DNA from: Oscillospiraceae bacterium
GTDB lineage: Bacteria > Bacillota > Clostridia > Oscillospirales > Oscillospiraceae
NCBI GenBank assembly: GCA_016296045.1
Contig: JAEDKB010000121.1
Span: forward strand, 1-5,606
Direction: 5' to 3'
DNA: 5,606 nt
Positions 1 through 5,606 of the stretch are shown here, piece by piece; within the stretch, counting starts at the first letter, position 1; the number at the start of each line of letters is the position of its first letter. Under the pieces are notes generated by a model, which did no database searches, was not told the DNA's origin, and saw only the letters and a program-made list of their open reading frames with translations. Position numbers and translations under genes: made by a program.

Positions 1-749
1 AGGGATTTGAAAACCGCAAGGTCACTTCCCTCTCCGGCGGTCAGCAGCAGCGTGTAGCGATTGCGCGCGCACTGGTGAATCGACCGAAGGTGCTGCTTCT
101 GGACGAGCCCTTGGGTGCGCTCGATCTGCGATTAAGAAAAGATATGCAGAACGAACTGAAACGCATTCAGCAGGCCATGGGCATCACCTTCATCTACGTC
201 ACGCACGATCAGGAGGAAGCCCTGACCATGTCCGATACGATCGTGGTAATGGACAAGGGCAAGATCCAGCAGATCGGCAAGCCGGAGGATATTTACAACG
301 AGCCGAAAAACGCCTTTGTTGCGGACTTTATCGGCGAATCCAACATTCTTGACGGCATTATGCTGGAAGATTACAAGGTCAAATTCTTTGGCAGAGTGTT
401 TTCCTGCGTTGACAAGGGCTTTGAAAAAAACGAGCCGGTTGATGTCGTCATCCGTCCGGAGGATATTGATATCGTCAGCGCCGATGTCGGCCATCTGTGC
501 GGTACCGTCACCTCTGTAACCTTTAAAGGTGTTCACTACGACACCATCGTGGATTTTAAGGGCTTCAAATGGCTGATCCAGACCACGGATTTCTGTCCGG
601 AAGGCTCTTATATCGGCATCCGTCTGAATCCGGAGGACATCCATATCATGCATAAGAGTGAATACTCCGGTATGTTCGGCGACTACAGCTCGTACTCTGC
701 GGAATACGACGAAATTGCGGATGCGGAGGTCAGTGAAGATGAAGAATAA
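1..749 (+). CDS. potA: Spermidine/putrescine ABC transporter ATP-binding protein PotA (5'-truncated)
   Basis: This is the ATPase subunit of the polyamine importer, which drives uptake from the cytoplasmic face of the membrane. The gene enters from the left edge; the first complete codon is at position 3 and 248 residues are visible. Visible motifs in order are the ABC signature LSGGQQQR (30-53), Walker B VLLLDEP with the catalytic Glu at 105-107, the D-loop GALD (114-125) and the H-loop His (204-206, in VTHDQEEA). The C-terminal ~110 residues fit a TOBE-type regulatory domain, followed by an acidic tail. Walker A and the Q-loop must lie upstream of the window; PotA proteins are usually about 350-380 residues, so roughly 100-130 are missing. 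The GTG at 75 is internal to the signature/Walker B region and is not a real start. The potB, potC and potD genes follow, which supports polyamine specificity over other CUT1/MalK-like ATPases. The substrate (spermidine versus putrescine) cannot be read from this subunit. Confidence 0.95.
   Translation, partial: GFENRKVTSLSGGQQQRVAIARALVNRPKVLLLDEPLGALDLRLRKDMQNELKRIQQAMGITFIYVTHDQEEALTMSDTIVVMDKGKIQQIGKPEDIYNEPKNAFVADFIGESNILDGIMLEDYKVKFFGRVFSCVDKGFEKNEPVDVVIRPEDIDIVSADVGHLCGTVTSVTFKGVHYDTIVDFKGFKWLIQTTDFCPEGSYIGIRLNPEDIHIMHKSEYSGMFGDYSSYSAEYDEIADAEVSEDEE
725..729 (+). promoter_or_regulatory. Ribosome binding site of potB
   Basis: GGAGG lies inside the end of potA, 9 nt before the ATG at 739. 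It decides the potB start: the open frame extends back to 658, but no comparable site precedes the upstream candidate and the extra residues are out-of-frame potA sequence. Confidence 0.8.
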
Positions 750-1557
750 ATGGCTGTCCGGTCCGTATGTGCTTTGGATGGTTCTGTTTACTCTGATACC
801 GTTGGGTGTGGTCGTCTATTATGCCTTCACCGACTCCGTTACAGGTGCATTTACCCTTTCGAATCTGGCTAATTTTGCAAATTACTGGCCGATTTTTCTG
901 CGTTCCATCTGGTTAAGCATCTTTGCCACGCTGATCTGTCTTCTGATCGGCTATCCGGTTGCATACTTTATCGCTCACTGCAAGCCCACCACGCAGCGTT
1001 TTTTGCAGATGCTGGTCATGCTGCCGATGTGCATCAGCTTCCTGCTTCGCACTCTGGCATGGGTTGCGCTTCTGGAGGATACCGGCATCATAAACAATTT
1101 TCTCACCTCGATCGGTCTGACCCCGCTGCCGCTGATTCGGAACAACGGTGCCGTCATTTTGGGCATGGTCTATAACTATCTGCCCTATATGATTCTGCCG
1201 CTGTATACGGTCATTATGAAGATCGACCCGCGTCTGATCGAAGCCGCACAGGATCTTGGCTGCAACAGCCGCCATGTCTTTTCAAAGGTGATTCTGCCGC
1301 TGTCTGTTCCCGGGATCGTTTCCGGTATTACGATGGTATTTGTTCCGGCGGTGTCCACCTTCTACATATCGCAAAAGCTCGGCTCTCCCGGCACCATCCT
1401 CATCGGCGACGTCATCGAGTCGCAGTTTAAAGCCGCCTACAACCCGAATCTCGGCGCGGCGCTCTCTCTTGTGCTGATGGTGCTGATCTTTGTATGTGTC
1501 GGCATTATGAATCGCTTTACAAGCGATGACGATGAAGAAAGCATGGTGACATTATGA
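739..1557 (+). CDS. potB: Spermidine/putrescine ABC transporter permease PotB
   Basis: This is one of the two channel-forming membrane subunits of the polyamine importer; the protein has 272 residues, normal for the family. The chosen start ([10 protein letters not shown]...) is set by the GGAGG at 725-729 and gives the typical short cytoplasmic N-terminus before the first membrane helix (about residues 9-31). Further hydrophobic segments lie near 56-77, 87-111, 135-160, 192-212 and 240-258, in line with a six-helix permease. The conserved EAA loop that docks on the ATPase is at about residues 168-192: EAA, then G at 174, ending ILPLSVPGI. An acidic patch (DDDEE) sits near the C-terminus. The gene overlaps potA by 11 nt and potC by 4 nt (ATGA), indicating translational coupling. 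Assignment as PotB rather than another Pot/Fbp-type permease rests on position in the A-B-C-D order and overall resemblance. Confidence 0.93.
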   Translation: MKNKWLSGPYVLWMVLFTLIPLGVVVYYAFTDSVTGAFTLSNLANFANYWPIFLRSIWLSIFATLICLLIGYPVAYFIAHCKPTTQRFLQMLVMLPMCISFLLRTLAWVALLEDTGIINNFLTSIGLTPLPLIRNNGAVILGMVYNYLPYMILPLYTVIMKIDPRLIEAAQDLGCNSRHVFSKVILPLSVPGIVSGITMVFVPAVSTFYISQKLGSPGTILIGDVIESQFKAAYNPNLGAALSLVLMVLIFVCVGIMNRFTSDDDEESMVTL

Positions 1558-2375
1558 GAAAAGTAAACCGTGTTTTCACAATTATTGTTTTTATCTTTCT
1601 GTATATTCCGATGATCGTACTGGCCGTTGCTTCCTTTAACAAGGGAATGGATATCGCCGTTTTTCAGGGCTTTACCCTCGATCAGTACCGTGAGCTGTTC
1701 CGCGACAGCAGTCTTCTGTCGCTGCTCGGAAATTCTCTGATTATCGCCGTTCTTTCCAGTTTCGTCGCCACCGTCCTTGGAACGGCGGCCGCCCTCGGCA
1801 TTCATTCCATGCGCGGCAGACTCCGTTCCGCTGTCATGACGCTGACCAACATTCCCATGACGAATCCCGAAATCGTCACCGGTGTTTCCCTTGCCCTGCT
1901 GTTTGCCTTTACGGGCGTTCTGCTTCGCATTCACTCCGTCCTCGGTTTCTGGACGCTTCTGATTGCGCACATTACATTCAATCTGCCCTATATCATTTTG
2001 AATGTCATACCGAAGCTGTCTCAGATGGATCCCGATCTGACCGAGGCGGCTCTGGACTTGGGCTGCACCCCCGTACAGGCATTTTTCAAGGTTGTGCTGC
2101 ATGAAATCATGCCCGGCATTCTCTCCGGCGCGCTGATGGCGTTTACGATGTCGCTGGATGATTTTGTAATCTCCTATTTCGTTACGGGCTCCGGATTTGT
2201 TACACTGCCGGTCGAAATTTACAGCTACACCAAAAAGCCGATCCAGCCGAAAGTCTATGCCATGTTCACGCTGATCTTTGTTGCGATTCTCGTTCTGATG
2301 GTCATTATGAATCTGCTTCAGGCACGAGACAAAACAAAGCGTCAGAAGCTCATGAAAAGGAGGGCCGGCAGATGA
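1554..2375 (+). CDS. potC: Spermidine/putrescine ABC transporter permease PotC
   Basis: This is the second membrane subunit, pairing with PotB to form the translocation pathway; 273 residues. An N-terminal helix (about residues 8-27) follows a basic start (MRKVNR). More hydrophobic segments lie near 58-82, 97-122, 129-152, 187-212 and 236-254. The EAA loop is at about residues 164-189 (EAALDLG ... MPGI). The SLDDFVISYF stretch at 200-209 is very characteristic of PotC-type permeases. The C-terminus is strongly basic (KTKRQKLMKRRAGR), as expected for a cytoplasmic end. The start overlaps the potB stop in an ATGA (1554-1557) and lacks a strong Shine-Dalgarno, so translation probably depends on ribosomes finishing potB. 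The stop overlaps the potD start in another ATGA. Confidence 0.94.
   Translation: MRKVNRVFTIIVFIFLYIPMIVLAVASFNKGMDIAVFQGFTLDQYRELFRDSSLLSLLGNSLIIAVLSSFVATVLGTAAALGIHSMRGRLRSAVMTLTNIPMTNPEIVTGVSLALLFAFTGVLLRIHSVLGFWTLLIAHITFNLPYIILNVIPKLSQMDPDLTEAALDLGCTPVQAFFKVVLHEIMPGILSGALMAFTMSLDDFVISYFVTGSGFVTLPVEIYSYTKKPIQPKVYAMFTLIFVAILVLMVIMNLLQARDKTKRQKLMKRRAGR
2357..2364 (+). promoter_or_regulatory. Ribosome binding site of potD
   Basis: AAGGAGGG lies 7 nt before the potD ATG at 2372, within the last codons of potC. It is much stronger than the potC site, which fits a need for more solute-binding protein than permease from the same message. Confidence 0.8.
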
Positions 2376-3568
2376 AACGACTGATTTCTGTTTTCTTCCT
2401 CGCCGCGCTTCTTTTGTCCGCCGTAACCCCCGCCGTCTTTGCTGACGAAACGGTTACGATCAATTTTTACAACTGGGGACAGTATATTGCCGACGGCACA
2501 GACGACAGCCTTGACGTGATCGAAGCATTTGAAGAGGCGTATCCGAATATTAAAGTCAACTATATGACCTTTGACAGCAACGAGAGTATGTACACCAAGC
2601 TGAAGGCCGGCGGTTCCGCCTTTGACGTTATCATTCCCTCGGACTACATGGTACAAAAACTCATTGAAGAGGATATGCTCGAAACGCTGGACTTTGCGAA
2701 CATTCCGAATTATGAGTACATTGACGAAAGCTTTCGGAATCTGTCTTATGATCCCGATAATCTCTATTCCGTCCCCTATACCTGGGGCTGTGTCGGCGTA
2801 ATCTATAACACCAAGTATGTTGACGAGGCCGATATCGGCGGATGGGAGCTGCTCTGGAACGAAAAATATGCCGGAAAGATTCTGATGTTCGATAACCCCC
2901 GTGATTCCTTTGCCATCGCGCAGTTGGAGCTGGGCTTTGATATCAACACAGAGGATTCCACGCTCCTGACGCTTTCGGCGAACAAGCTGCGTGAGCAGAA
3001 GCCTCTGGTACAAAGCTATGTTATGGATCAGATTTTTGACAAAATGCAGCGTGCCGAGGCATGGATTGCCCCCTATTACGCAGGCGACTACCTGACAATG
3101 GTGGAGGAAAACCCCGATTTAGCTTTCTATCTGCCAAACGAGGGCTTTAACCTGTTTGTCGATGCGATCTGTATTCCGAAGGGCTGCGAACACAAAAAGG
3201 AAGCCGAAACCTTTATCAACTTCCTGCTCTCGCCGGAGATTTGCGGACAGAACCTGGAATATCTCGGTTATTCGGCTCCGAGTTCGGCGGCGAAGGAGTA
3301 CATGGACCCCGAACTGGCGGCAAACCCGATCGCCTATCCGGATGAGAATACGCTTGCCCTCGGTTCCGCCTTTACTTCTCTCTCTCTGACCGGCACACAG
3401 GAAATGAACAATCTGTGGCTCACAGTCAAAACCGCCGACTCCTCTACCACGGTCTATCTGATTTTGACTGCTGCGGCAATTGTGCTGATTGTTTTCTTCT
3501 GGCTGTTCTATAAGGTGCGCAGAAAACGCCGCAAGGCACGCCGCTGCCGCAAATGGAAGAGCGTATAA
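2372..3568 (+). CDS. potD: Polyamine-binding protein PotD with C-terminal membrane anchor
   Basis: This is the extracytoplasmic substrate-binding subunit that captures spermidine/putrescine and delivers it to PotBC. It has 398 residues, longer than E. coli PotD (about 348). Residues 1-24 form a Sec signal peptide (KR, hydrophobic core, cleavage predicted after VFA at 24) with no lipobox cysteine. The mature domain has the family hallmarks: YNWGQYI (33-39; W35 matches a polyamine-contacting Trp of E. coli PotD), FDSNESMY (67-74), FDVIIPSDYM (84-93) and YSVPYTWG (132-139). In NLFVDAI (260-266) Asp264 is kept, but Phe replaces the usual Trp. The oddity is the end: a 22-residue hydrophobic helix at 359-380 followed by an 18-residue tail (381-398) rich in Arg/Lys, which should be cytoplasmic. 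The protein is therefore probably tethered by this helix. The gene overlaps potC by ATGA and is followed by a strong terminator. PotD identity is well supported; the anchoring is inferred from sequence. Confidence 0.93.
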   Translation: MKRLISVFFLAALLLSAVTPAVFADETVTINFYNWGQYIADGTDDSLDVIEAFEEAYPNIKVNYMTFDSNESMYTKLKAGGSAFDVIIPSDYMVQKLIEEDMLETLDFANIPNYEYIDESFRNLSYDPDNLYSVPYTWGCVGVIYNTKYVDEADIGGWELLWNEKYAGKILMFDNPRDSFAIAQLELGFDINTEDSTLLTLSANKLREQKPLVQSYVMDQIFDKMQRAEAWIAPYYAGDYLTMVEENPDLAFYLPNEGFNLFVDAICIPKGCEHKKEAETFINFLLSPEICGQNLEYLGYSAPSSAAKEYMDPELAANPIAYPDENTLALGSAFTSLSLTGTQEMNNLWLTVKTADSSTTVYLILTAAAIVLIVFFWLFYKVRRKRRKARRCRKWKSV

Positions 3569-3569
3569 T
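3564..3569 (+). promoter_or_regulatory. Possible -10 element (TATAAT) overlapping the potD stop
   Basis: A perfect TATAAT spans the potD stop codon. No recognisable -35 lies 16-18 nt upstream (the region reads CCGCTG) and there is no extended -10 TG. If it is active, transcription would start near 3576 and the leader of the next gene would consist almost entirely of the 3587-3639 hairpin. This is weak evidence, because such a hexamer can occur by chance. Confidence 0.2.
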
Positions 3570-3586
3570 TTCGCAGCATATGTAAG

Positions 3587-3639
3587 AAAAGCCTCCGATT
3601 TGGGCATGATTTCTTTCATCCCATAATCGGAGGCTTTTT
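3587..3639 (+). terminator. Intrinsic terminator of the pot operon (possibly bidirectional)
   Basis: AAAAGCCTCCGATT (3587-3600) pairs perfectly with AATCGGAGGCTTTT (3625-3638). The helix continues with TGGG/CCCA (3601-3604 with 3620-3623) and ATGA/TCAT (3606-3609 with 3616-3619) around a TTTCTT loop, leaving single-base bulges. The 3' arm ends in five Ts (3635-3639). It begins 18 nt after the potD stop. The A-run on the left side gives a matching U-tract on the opposite strand, so it could also stop antisense transcripts coming from the minus-strand HD gene. The 3' arm contains the Shine-Dalgarno of the next gene. Confidence 0.9.
3629..3633 (+). promoter_or_regulatory. Shine-Dalgarno of the tocopherol-cyclase-like gene, buried in the terminator stem
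   Basis: GGAGG is followed by CTTTTT and then the ATG at 3640, a 6-nt spacing typical of a working site. These five bases pair with CCTCC at 3592-3596 in the terminator hairpin, so a read-through transcript or one starting upstream of 3587 would have its ribosome binding site masked. It supports 3640 as the start, as does the conserved GWY motif only a few residues in. Confidence 0.7.
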
Positions 3640-4479
3640 ATGCGTAACTACTTCTGCGGTTGGTATTACCGTTTTCAGTCAGAGCAGCAAACCCTGGCAA
3701 TGATCCCCTCTGTCCATAAAACCGGAAAGAAAAAATTTTGTGAAATACAGTTCATTTCCGATACGGACAGTTTCCATGCACAATTTCCCTATTCCGAATT
3801 TTACAAAGGCAGAGATCAAATATGTATCGGCGAAAACCAAATCGGAAGAGACGGGATTCGCCTGTCGATTCACACCCCGACGCTCCACGTCACCGGCTCT
3901 GTACGCTTCGGTCCTTTTACCCCCATAAAATATGATATCATGGGTCCGTTCCGCTATGTTCCGTTTATGCAGTGCCGGCACAGTGTTTACAGCATGCAGC
4001 ATACCGTAGACGGAGAACTGGAAATAAACGGCGTCCCCTATATTTTTCGGAACAGCGACGGTTATCTGGAGGGTGACCGCGGACATTCCTTTCCAAAAAC
4101 CTATGCTTGGACACAGTGCAGCTTCCCGAATGGCTCGCTGATGCTGTCCGTTGCCGATATTCCTCTGGGCGGCTTCCACTTCACCGGTATCATCGGCGTG
4201 ATTTTGCTGGACGGAAAAGAATACCGCCTTGCCACTTATCTCGGTGCCAAGACGGTAAAAAATGAAAACGGTGAAATCGTTGTTCGGCAAGGCCGCCTAT
4301 GCCTCACGGTCAGGCGGCAGGATTTTTCGGGACATCCGCTTCACGCTCCCATATCCGGCGCCATGACCCGCACGATTCATGAGCATCCCTCCTGCAGGGT
4401 TTATTACCGATTTGAAGAAAACAATGCCGTATTGCTGGAGCTGGAGGCGATGAATGCCGCTTTTGAATATGAATATTAG
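3640..4479 (+). CDS. Tocopherol-cyclase-like family protein, function unknown
   Basis: This 279-residue soluble protein has no signal peptide or membrane helix. It resembles the bacterial proteins grouped with plant tocopherol cyclase (a lipocalin-like beta-barrel family). Supporting motifs are the N-terminal FCGWYYRFQ (5-13, compare the usual FEGWYFK), then PF..VPFMQCRHSVYSM (103-119), then GYLEGDRGHSFPKTYAWTQ (141-159), followed by SVADIPLGGFHFTG (170-183) and YRLATYLGAK (195-204). In plants and cyanobacteria the true cyclase closes the chromanol ring of vitamin E; nothing here suggests a tocopherol pathway, so the activity is unknown and binding or modification of a small lipophilic compound is only a guess. 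The start at 3640 is fixed by the early GWY motif and the GGAGG at 3629. It follows the pot terminator directly, and its stop overlaps by 4 nt the stop of the convergent HD gene. It is unlikely to be part of the pot operon. Confidence 0.8.
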   Translation: MRNYFCGWYYRFQSEQQTLAMIPSVHKTGKKKFCEIQFISDTDSFHAQFPYSEFYKGRDQICIGENQIGRDGIRLSIHTPTLHVTGSVRFGPFTPIKYDIMGPFRYVPFMQCRHSVYSMQHTVDGELEINGVPYIFRNSDGYLEGDRGHSFPKTYAWTQCSFPNGSLMLSVADIPLGGFHFTGIIGVILLDGKEYRLATYLGAKTVKNENGEIVVRQGRLCLTVRRQDFSGHPLHAPISGAMTRTIHEHPSCRVYYRFEENNAVLLELEAMNAAFEYEY

Positions 4480-5480
4480 CCAATTGGATCTGCCGTACCG
4501 CAAATCCAGTAGTCCTGTGATTCTTTTCTGAATTTATTCAGCAGTGCCCCGTATTCCGGGCAAACGGCAGAGACTCGCCCCAAGCCGCTGATCAACGGAT
4601 CGATATTTCTTTTTTTTGCATGGATCATCCGCCAACCATCCCCTGACTGCGGCTGCCTTGAAACAAGGATAGAGCGATAGCTGCAATACGTTTGCCATCG
4701 CTTGGAAAAGCACTTGGAGGCGCAAAGAATTTGAATGACCTCCGGCTCAGTCTTCTCAAGATCATGCTCCGTCAGAACCTTCTGAAAAATTGCATCCTTC
4801 AGCAATTCAGCAAGCATCTGCATGGAGTAGCGATCTTCGTCACAGACATAGAGCTTCGCGCATTGCAGTGAAAAAAGCGCAAATTTTTCCGCTTTTTCTT
4901 TTGACCGGAACTGCAATTCCGGTTCTCCATCCTCATTCGTTCCAACGATAATATCCTCATACAGCGCATAGGCCGTTTCCCGATCACTAAATTCAAACTG
5001 TACGAGGTTCCCCAGCGTATATTCCAATCGATCGGCCGAAAGCTTCGGGGATTCATTGTCTGCAATCGGATAGCGATGATAGTCGCATACATCCGATGTT
5101 TTCAAACCGAGGTCGTGCAAAATCTCCTGAATTTCGGCCGAATCGCGGATCATTCGCTCCGTTCCGTCCTCTGTAGATTCCTGACGCAGGTAATCACCGT
5201 GCAGAAAATCGACAACGTGGGCAAATGTCGGCGTCGAAATATCATGAAACAGTCCGGCAAGCGTCTGTGCAGGGTCTTTTGTAAAATGCCATACAATCGT
5301 CGCTACGCCAAGACTATGGTCAAAGCGAGAATAGGACATACAGCGATCAAAACGCGGAAAACTTGTATATTCACAGCCGCAGTTCATTCCCACCTGCCGC
5401 AAGCGCTGCATCGGCGGTGTCTGCAATGCCGCATTCAGAAAAGCGGGCATATCATTTTGATATCGCTTCCACAGATCCAT
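4476..5480 (-). CDS. HD-domain phosphohydrolase-like protein
   Basis: This 334-residue cytoplasmic protein carries an HD metal-dependent phosphohydrolase domain in its N-terminal half. The metal-ligand pattern is complete: His55 in SRFDHSLGVA, His79-Asp80 in LAGLFHDISTPTFAH, and Asp150 in SADRLEYTLG. The layout (RF.HS.GV ... HD ... PTFAHVVDF ... ADRLEY) is closest to the dGTPase/SAMHD1-type branch (COG1078-like), but the second active-site His expected just after HD is Thr83 here, so dNTP hydrolysis should not be assumed. The C-terminal half is a helical extension ending in a conserved-looking KKRNIDPLI...GRVS segment (289-303). The ATG at 5480 was chosen because AAAAGGAG sits 8 nt upstream; an in-frame TTG at 5510 would place the Shine-Dalgarno inside the gene. 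A run of eight A on the coding strand (4617-4610) is a potential slippage site, but the frame is intact. It converges on the tocopherol-cyclase-like gene with a 4-nt stop overlap. Confidence 0.85.
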   Translation of the reverse strand: MDLWKRYQNDMPAFLNAALQTPPMQRLRQVGMNCGCEYTSFPRFDRCMSYSRFDHSLGVATIVWHFTKDPAQTLAGLFHDISTPTFAHVVDFLHGDYLRQESTEDGTERMIRDSAEIQEILHDLGLKTSDVCDYHRYPIADNESPKLSADRLEYTLGNLVQFEFSDRETAYALYEDIIVGTNEDGEPELQFRSKEKAEKFALFSLQCAKLYVCDEDRYSMQMLAELLKDAIFQKVLTEHDLEKTEPEVIQILCASKCFSKRWQTYCSYRSILVSRQPQSGDGWRMIHAKKRNIDPLISGLGRVSAVCPEYGALLNKFRKESQDYWICGTADPIG

Positions 5481-5488
5481 GTCATATG

Positions 5489-5496
5489 CTCCTTTT
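5489..5496 (-). promoter_or_regulatory. Ribosome binding site of the HD-domain gene
   Basis: On the minus strand AAAAGGAG is followed by 8 nt (CATATGAC) and then ATG at 5480. It selects this start over the in-frame TTG at 5510. The ATG inside the spacer is in another frame. A GATAAT at 5508-5503 could act as a -10 giving a very short leader, but no matching -35 is visible. Confidence 0.8.
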
Positions 5497-5511
5497 AATT
5501 TTATTATCAAG

Positions 5512-5539
5512 GACGGGCTGCATTTCTTTGCAGCCCGTC
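5512..5539 (-). terminator. Hairpin, probable terminator of the SLH-protein gene
   Basis: GACGGGCTGCA (5512-5522) and TGCAGCCCGTC (5529-5539) form a perfect 11-bp stem with a 6-nt loop. It lies 8 nt past the stop of the minus-strand SLH gene and 31 nt before the HD gene start. On the minus strand the stem is followed by CTTGATAAT, a poor U-tract, so termination may be partial and some HD expression could come from read-through. On the plus strand it is followed by AAAATGG, so it is not a plus-strand terminator. Confidence 0.65.
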
Positions 5540-5547
5540 AAAATGGT

Positions 5548-5606
5548 TTATTGTCCGAGATAACGATAAAGAATCGTCGCGATCTGCGCTCTGGTGGCGT
5601 TGTCCT
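5548..5606 (-). CDS. C-terminal end of an S-layer-homology (SLH) domain protein (partial)
   Basis: Only the last 19 codons (plus part of another) are visible on the minus strand, ending DNATRAQIATILYRYLGQ and a TAA stop at 5550-5548. The TRAQIATILYRY pattern is the conserved closing helix of an SLH repeat; such repeats bind secondary cell-wall polymers and hold proteins on the surface of Gram-positive cells. The location at the extreme C-terminus suggests the SLH repeats sit at that end. The rest of the gene, including any enzymatic or adhesive domain, lies beyond the right edge, so the product cannot be named further. The hairpin at 5512-5539 follows directly. Confidence 0.75.
   Translation of the reverse strand, partial: DNATRAQIATILYRYLGQ

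Noticed and set aside
132..653. Long open frame on the minus strand opposite potA (and similar ones opposite potB, potC and potD)
   Set aside because: These are shadows of the strongly coding plus strand; the products are low-complexity and unrelated to known families, and no ribosome binding sites support them.
658..738. Upstream extension of potB by 27 residues
   Set aside because: It reads potA sequence out of frame, lacks a suitable ribosome binding site, and would put an odd Thr/Arg-rich leader before the first membrane helix.
3380..3394. LSLTG in PotD (residues 337-341) followed later by a hydrophobic segment and basic tail, resembling a sortase LPXTG signal
   Set aside because: The proline is missing, the motif is 17 residues before the hydrophobic segment, and it lies in what aligns with the last helices of the PotD fold. 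A plain transmembrane anchor explains the tail better.
4292..4318. GCCGCCT / AGGCGGC inverted repeat with a nearby TTTTT in the tocopherol-cyclase-like gene
   Set aside because: It is inside a conserved coding stretch, with a 13-nt loop and only a 7-bp stem, and the T-run is separated from the stem. It has no U-tract on the minus strand, so it cannot serve as the HD terminator.
4528..4541. CTGAATTTATTCAG near-palindrome just past the tocopherol-cyclase-like stop
   Set aside because: The loop is only 2 nt, it is AT-rich, has no U-tract, and falls in HD coding sequence. It is probably chance.
5481..5510. TTG start at 5510 for the HD-domain protein
   Set aside because: The clear AAAAGGAG at 5496-5489 lies between this TTG and the ATG at 5480 at the right distance for the ATG.
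5503..5531. Promoter for the HD gene between the hairpin and the start codon
   Set aside because: GATAAT at 5508-5503 resembles a -10, but the -35 position reads GCAAAG inside the hairpin and there is no extended -10. The evidence is too weak to list as a feature.

Overview
The window looks like chromosomal DNA from a Gram-positive, Clostridia-type bacterium (Oscillospirales/Lachnospirales-like). The clues are the gene-family flavour, strong AGGAGG-type ribosome binding sites, balanced base composition, an S-layer-homology (SLH) protein end, and a solute-binding protein built for a single-membrane cell. No database search was possible, so the taxonomic placement is an inference.

Positions 1-3568 (+ strand) hold the distal part of a polyamine ABC-transporter operon in the order potA (5'-truncated by the window edge), potB, potC, potD. 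The three junctions all overlap: 11 nt at potA/potB, then ATGA overlaps at potB/potC and potC/potD, so the genes are almost certainly co-transcribed and translationally coupled. PotA hydrolyses ATP in the cytoplasm, PotB and PotC form the membrane channel, and PotD captures spermidine/putrescine outside the membrane. PotD is unusual: it has a signal peptide without a lipobox cysteine and ends in a transmembrane helix plus a very basic tail, so it appears to be held in the membrane by its C-terminus rather than by a lipid.

A strong intrinsic terminator (3587-3639) closes the pot operon. Its 3' arm contains GGAGG exactly where the next gene needs its Shine-Dalgarno, and the U-tract abuts that gene's ATG. 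One hairpin therefore both ends the pot transcript and could hide the ribosome binding site of the next gene. That gene (3640-4479, +) encodes a tocopherol-cyclase-like family protein of unknown physiological role.

On the minus strand, 4476-5480 encodes an HD-domain phosphohydrolase-like protein. It converges on the tocopherol-cyclase-like gene, and the two stop codons overlap by 4 nt, with no terminator visible between them. Upstream of it (5512-5539) is an 11-bp hairpin that probably terminates a minus-strand gene running in from the right edge. Only the last 19 codons of that gene are visible (5548-5606), and they carry the end of an SLH motif. I see no RNA genes, CRISPR arrays, insertion sequences or prophage genes. 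The region is mostly ordinary; the parts most worth a second look are the terminator/SD hairpin and the C-terminally anchored PotD.
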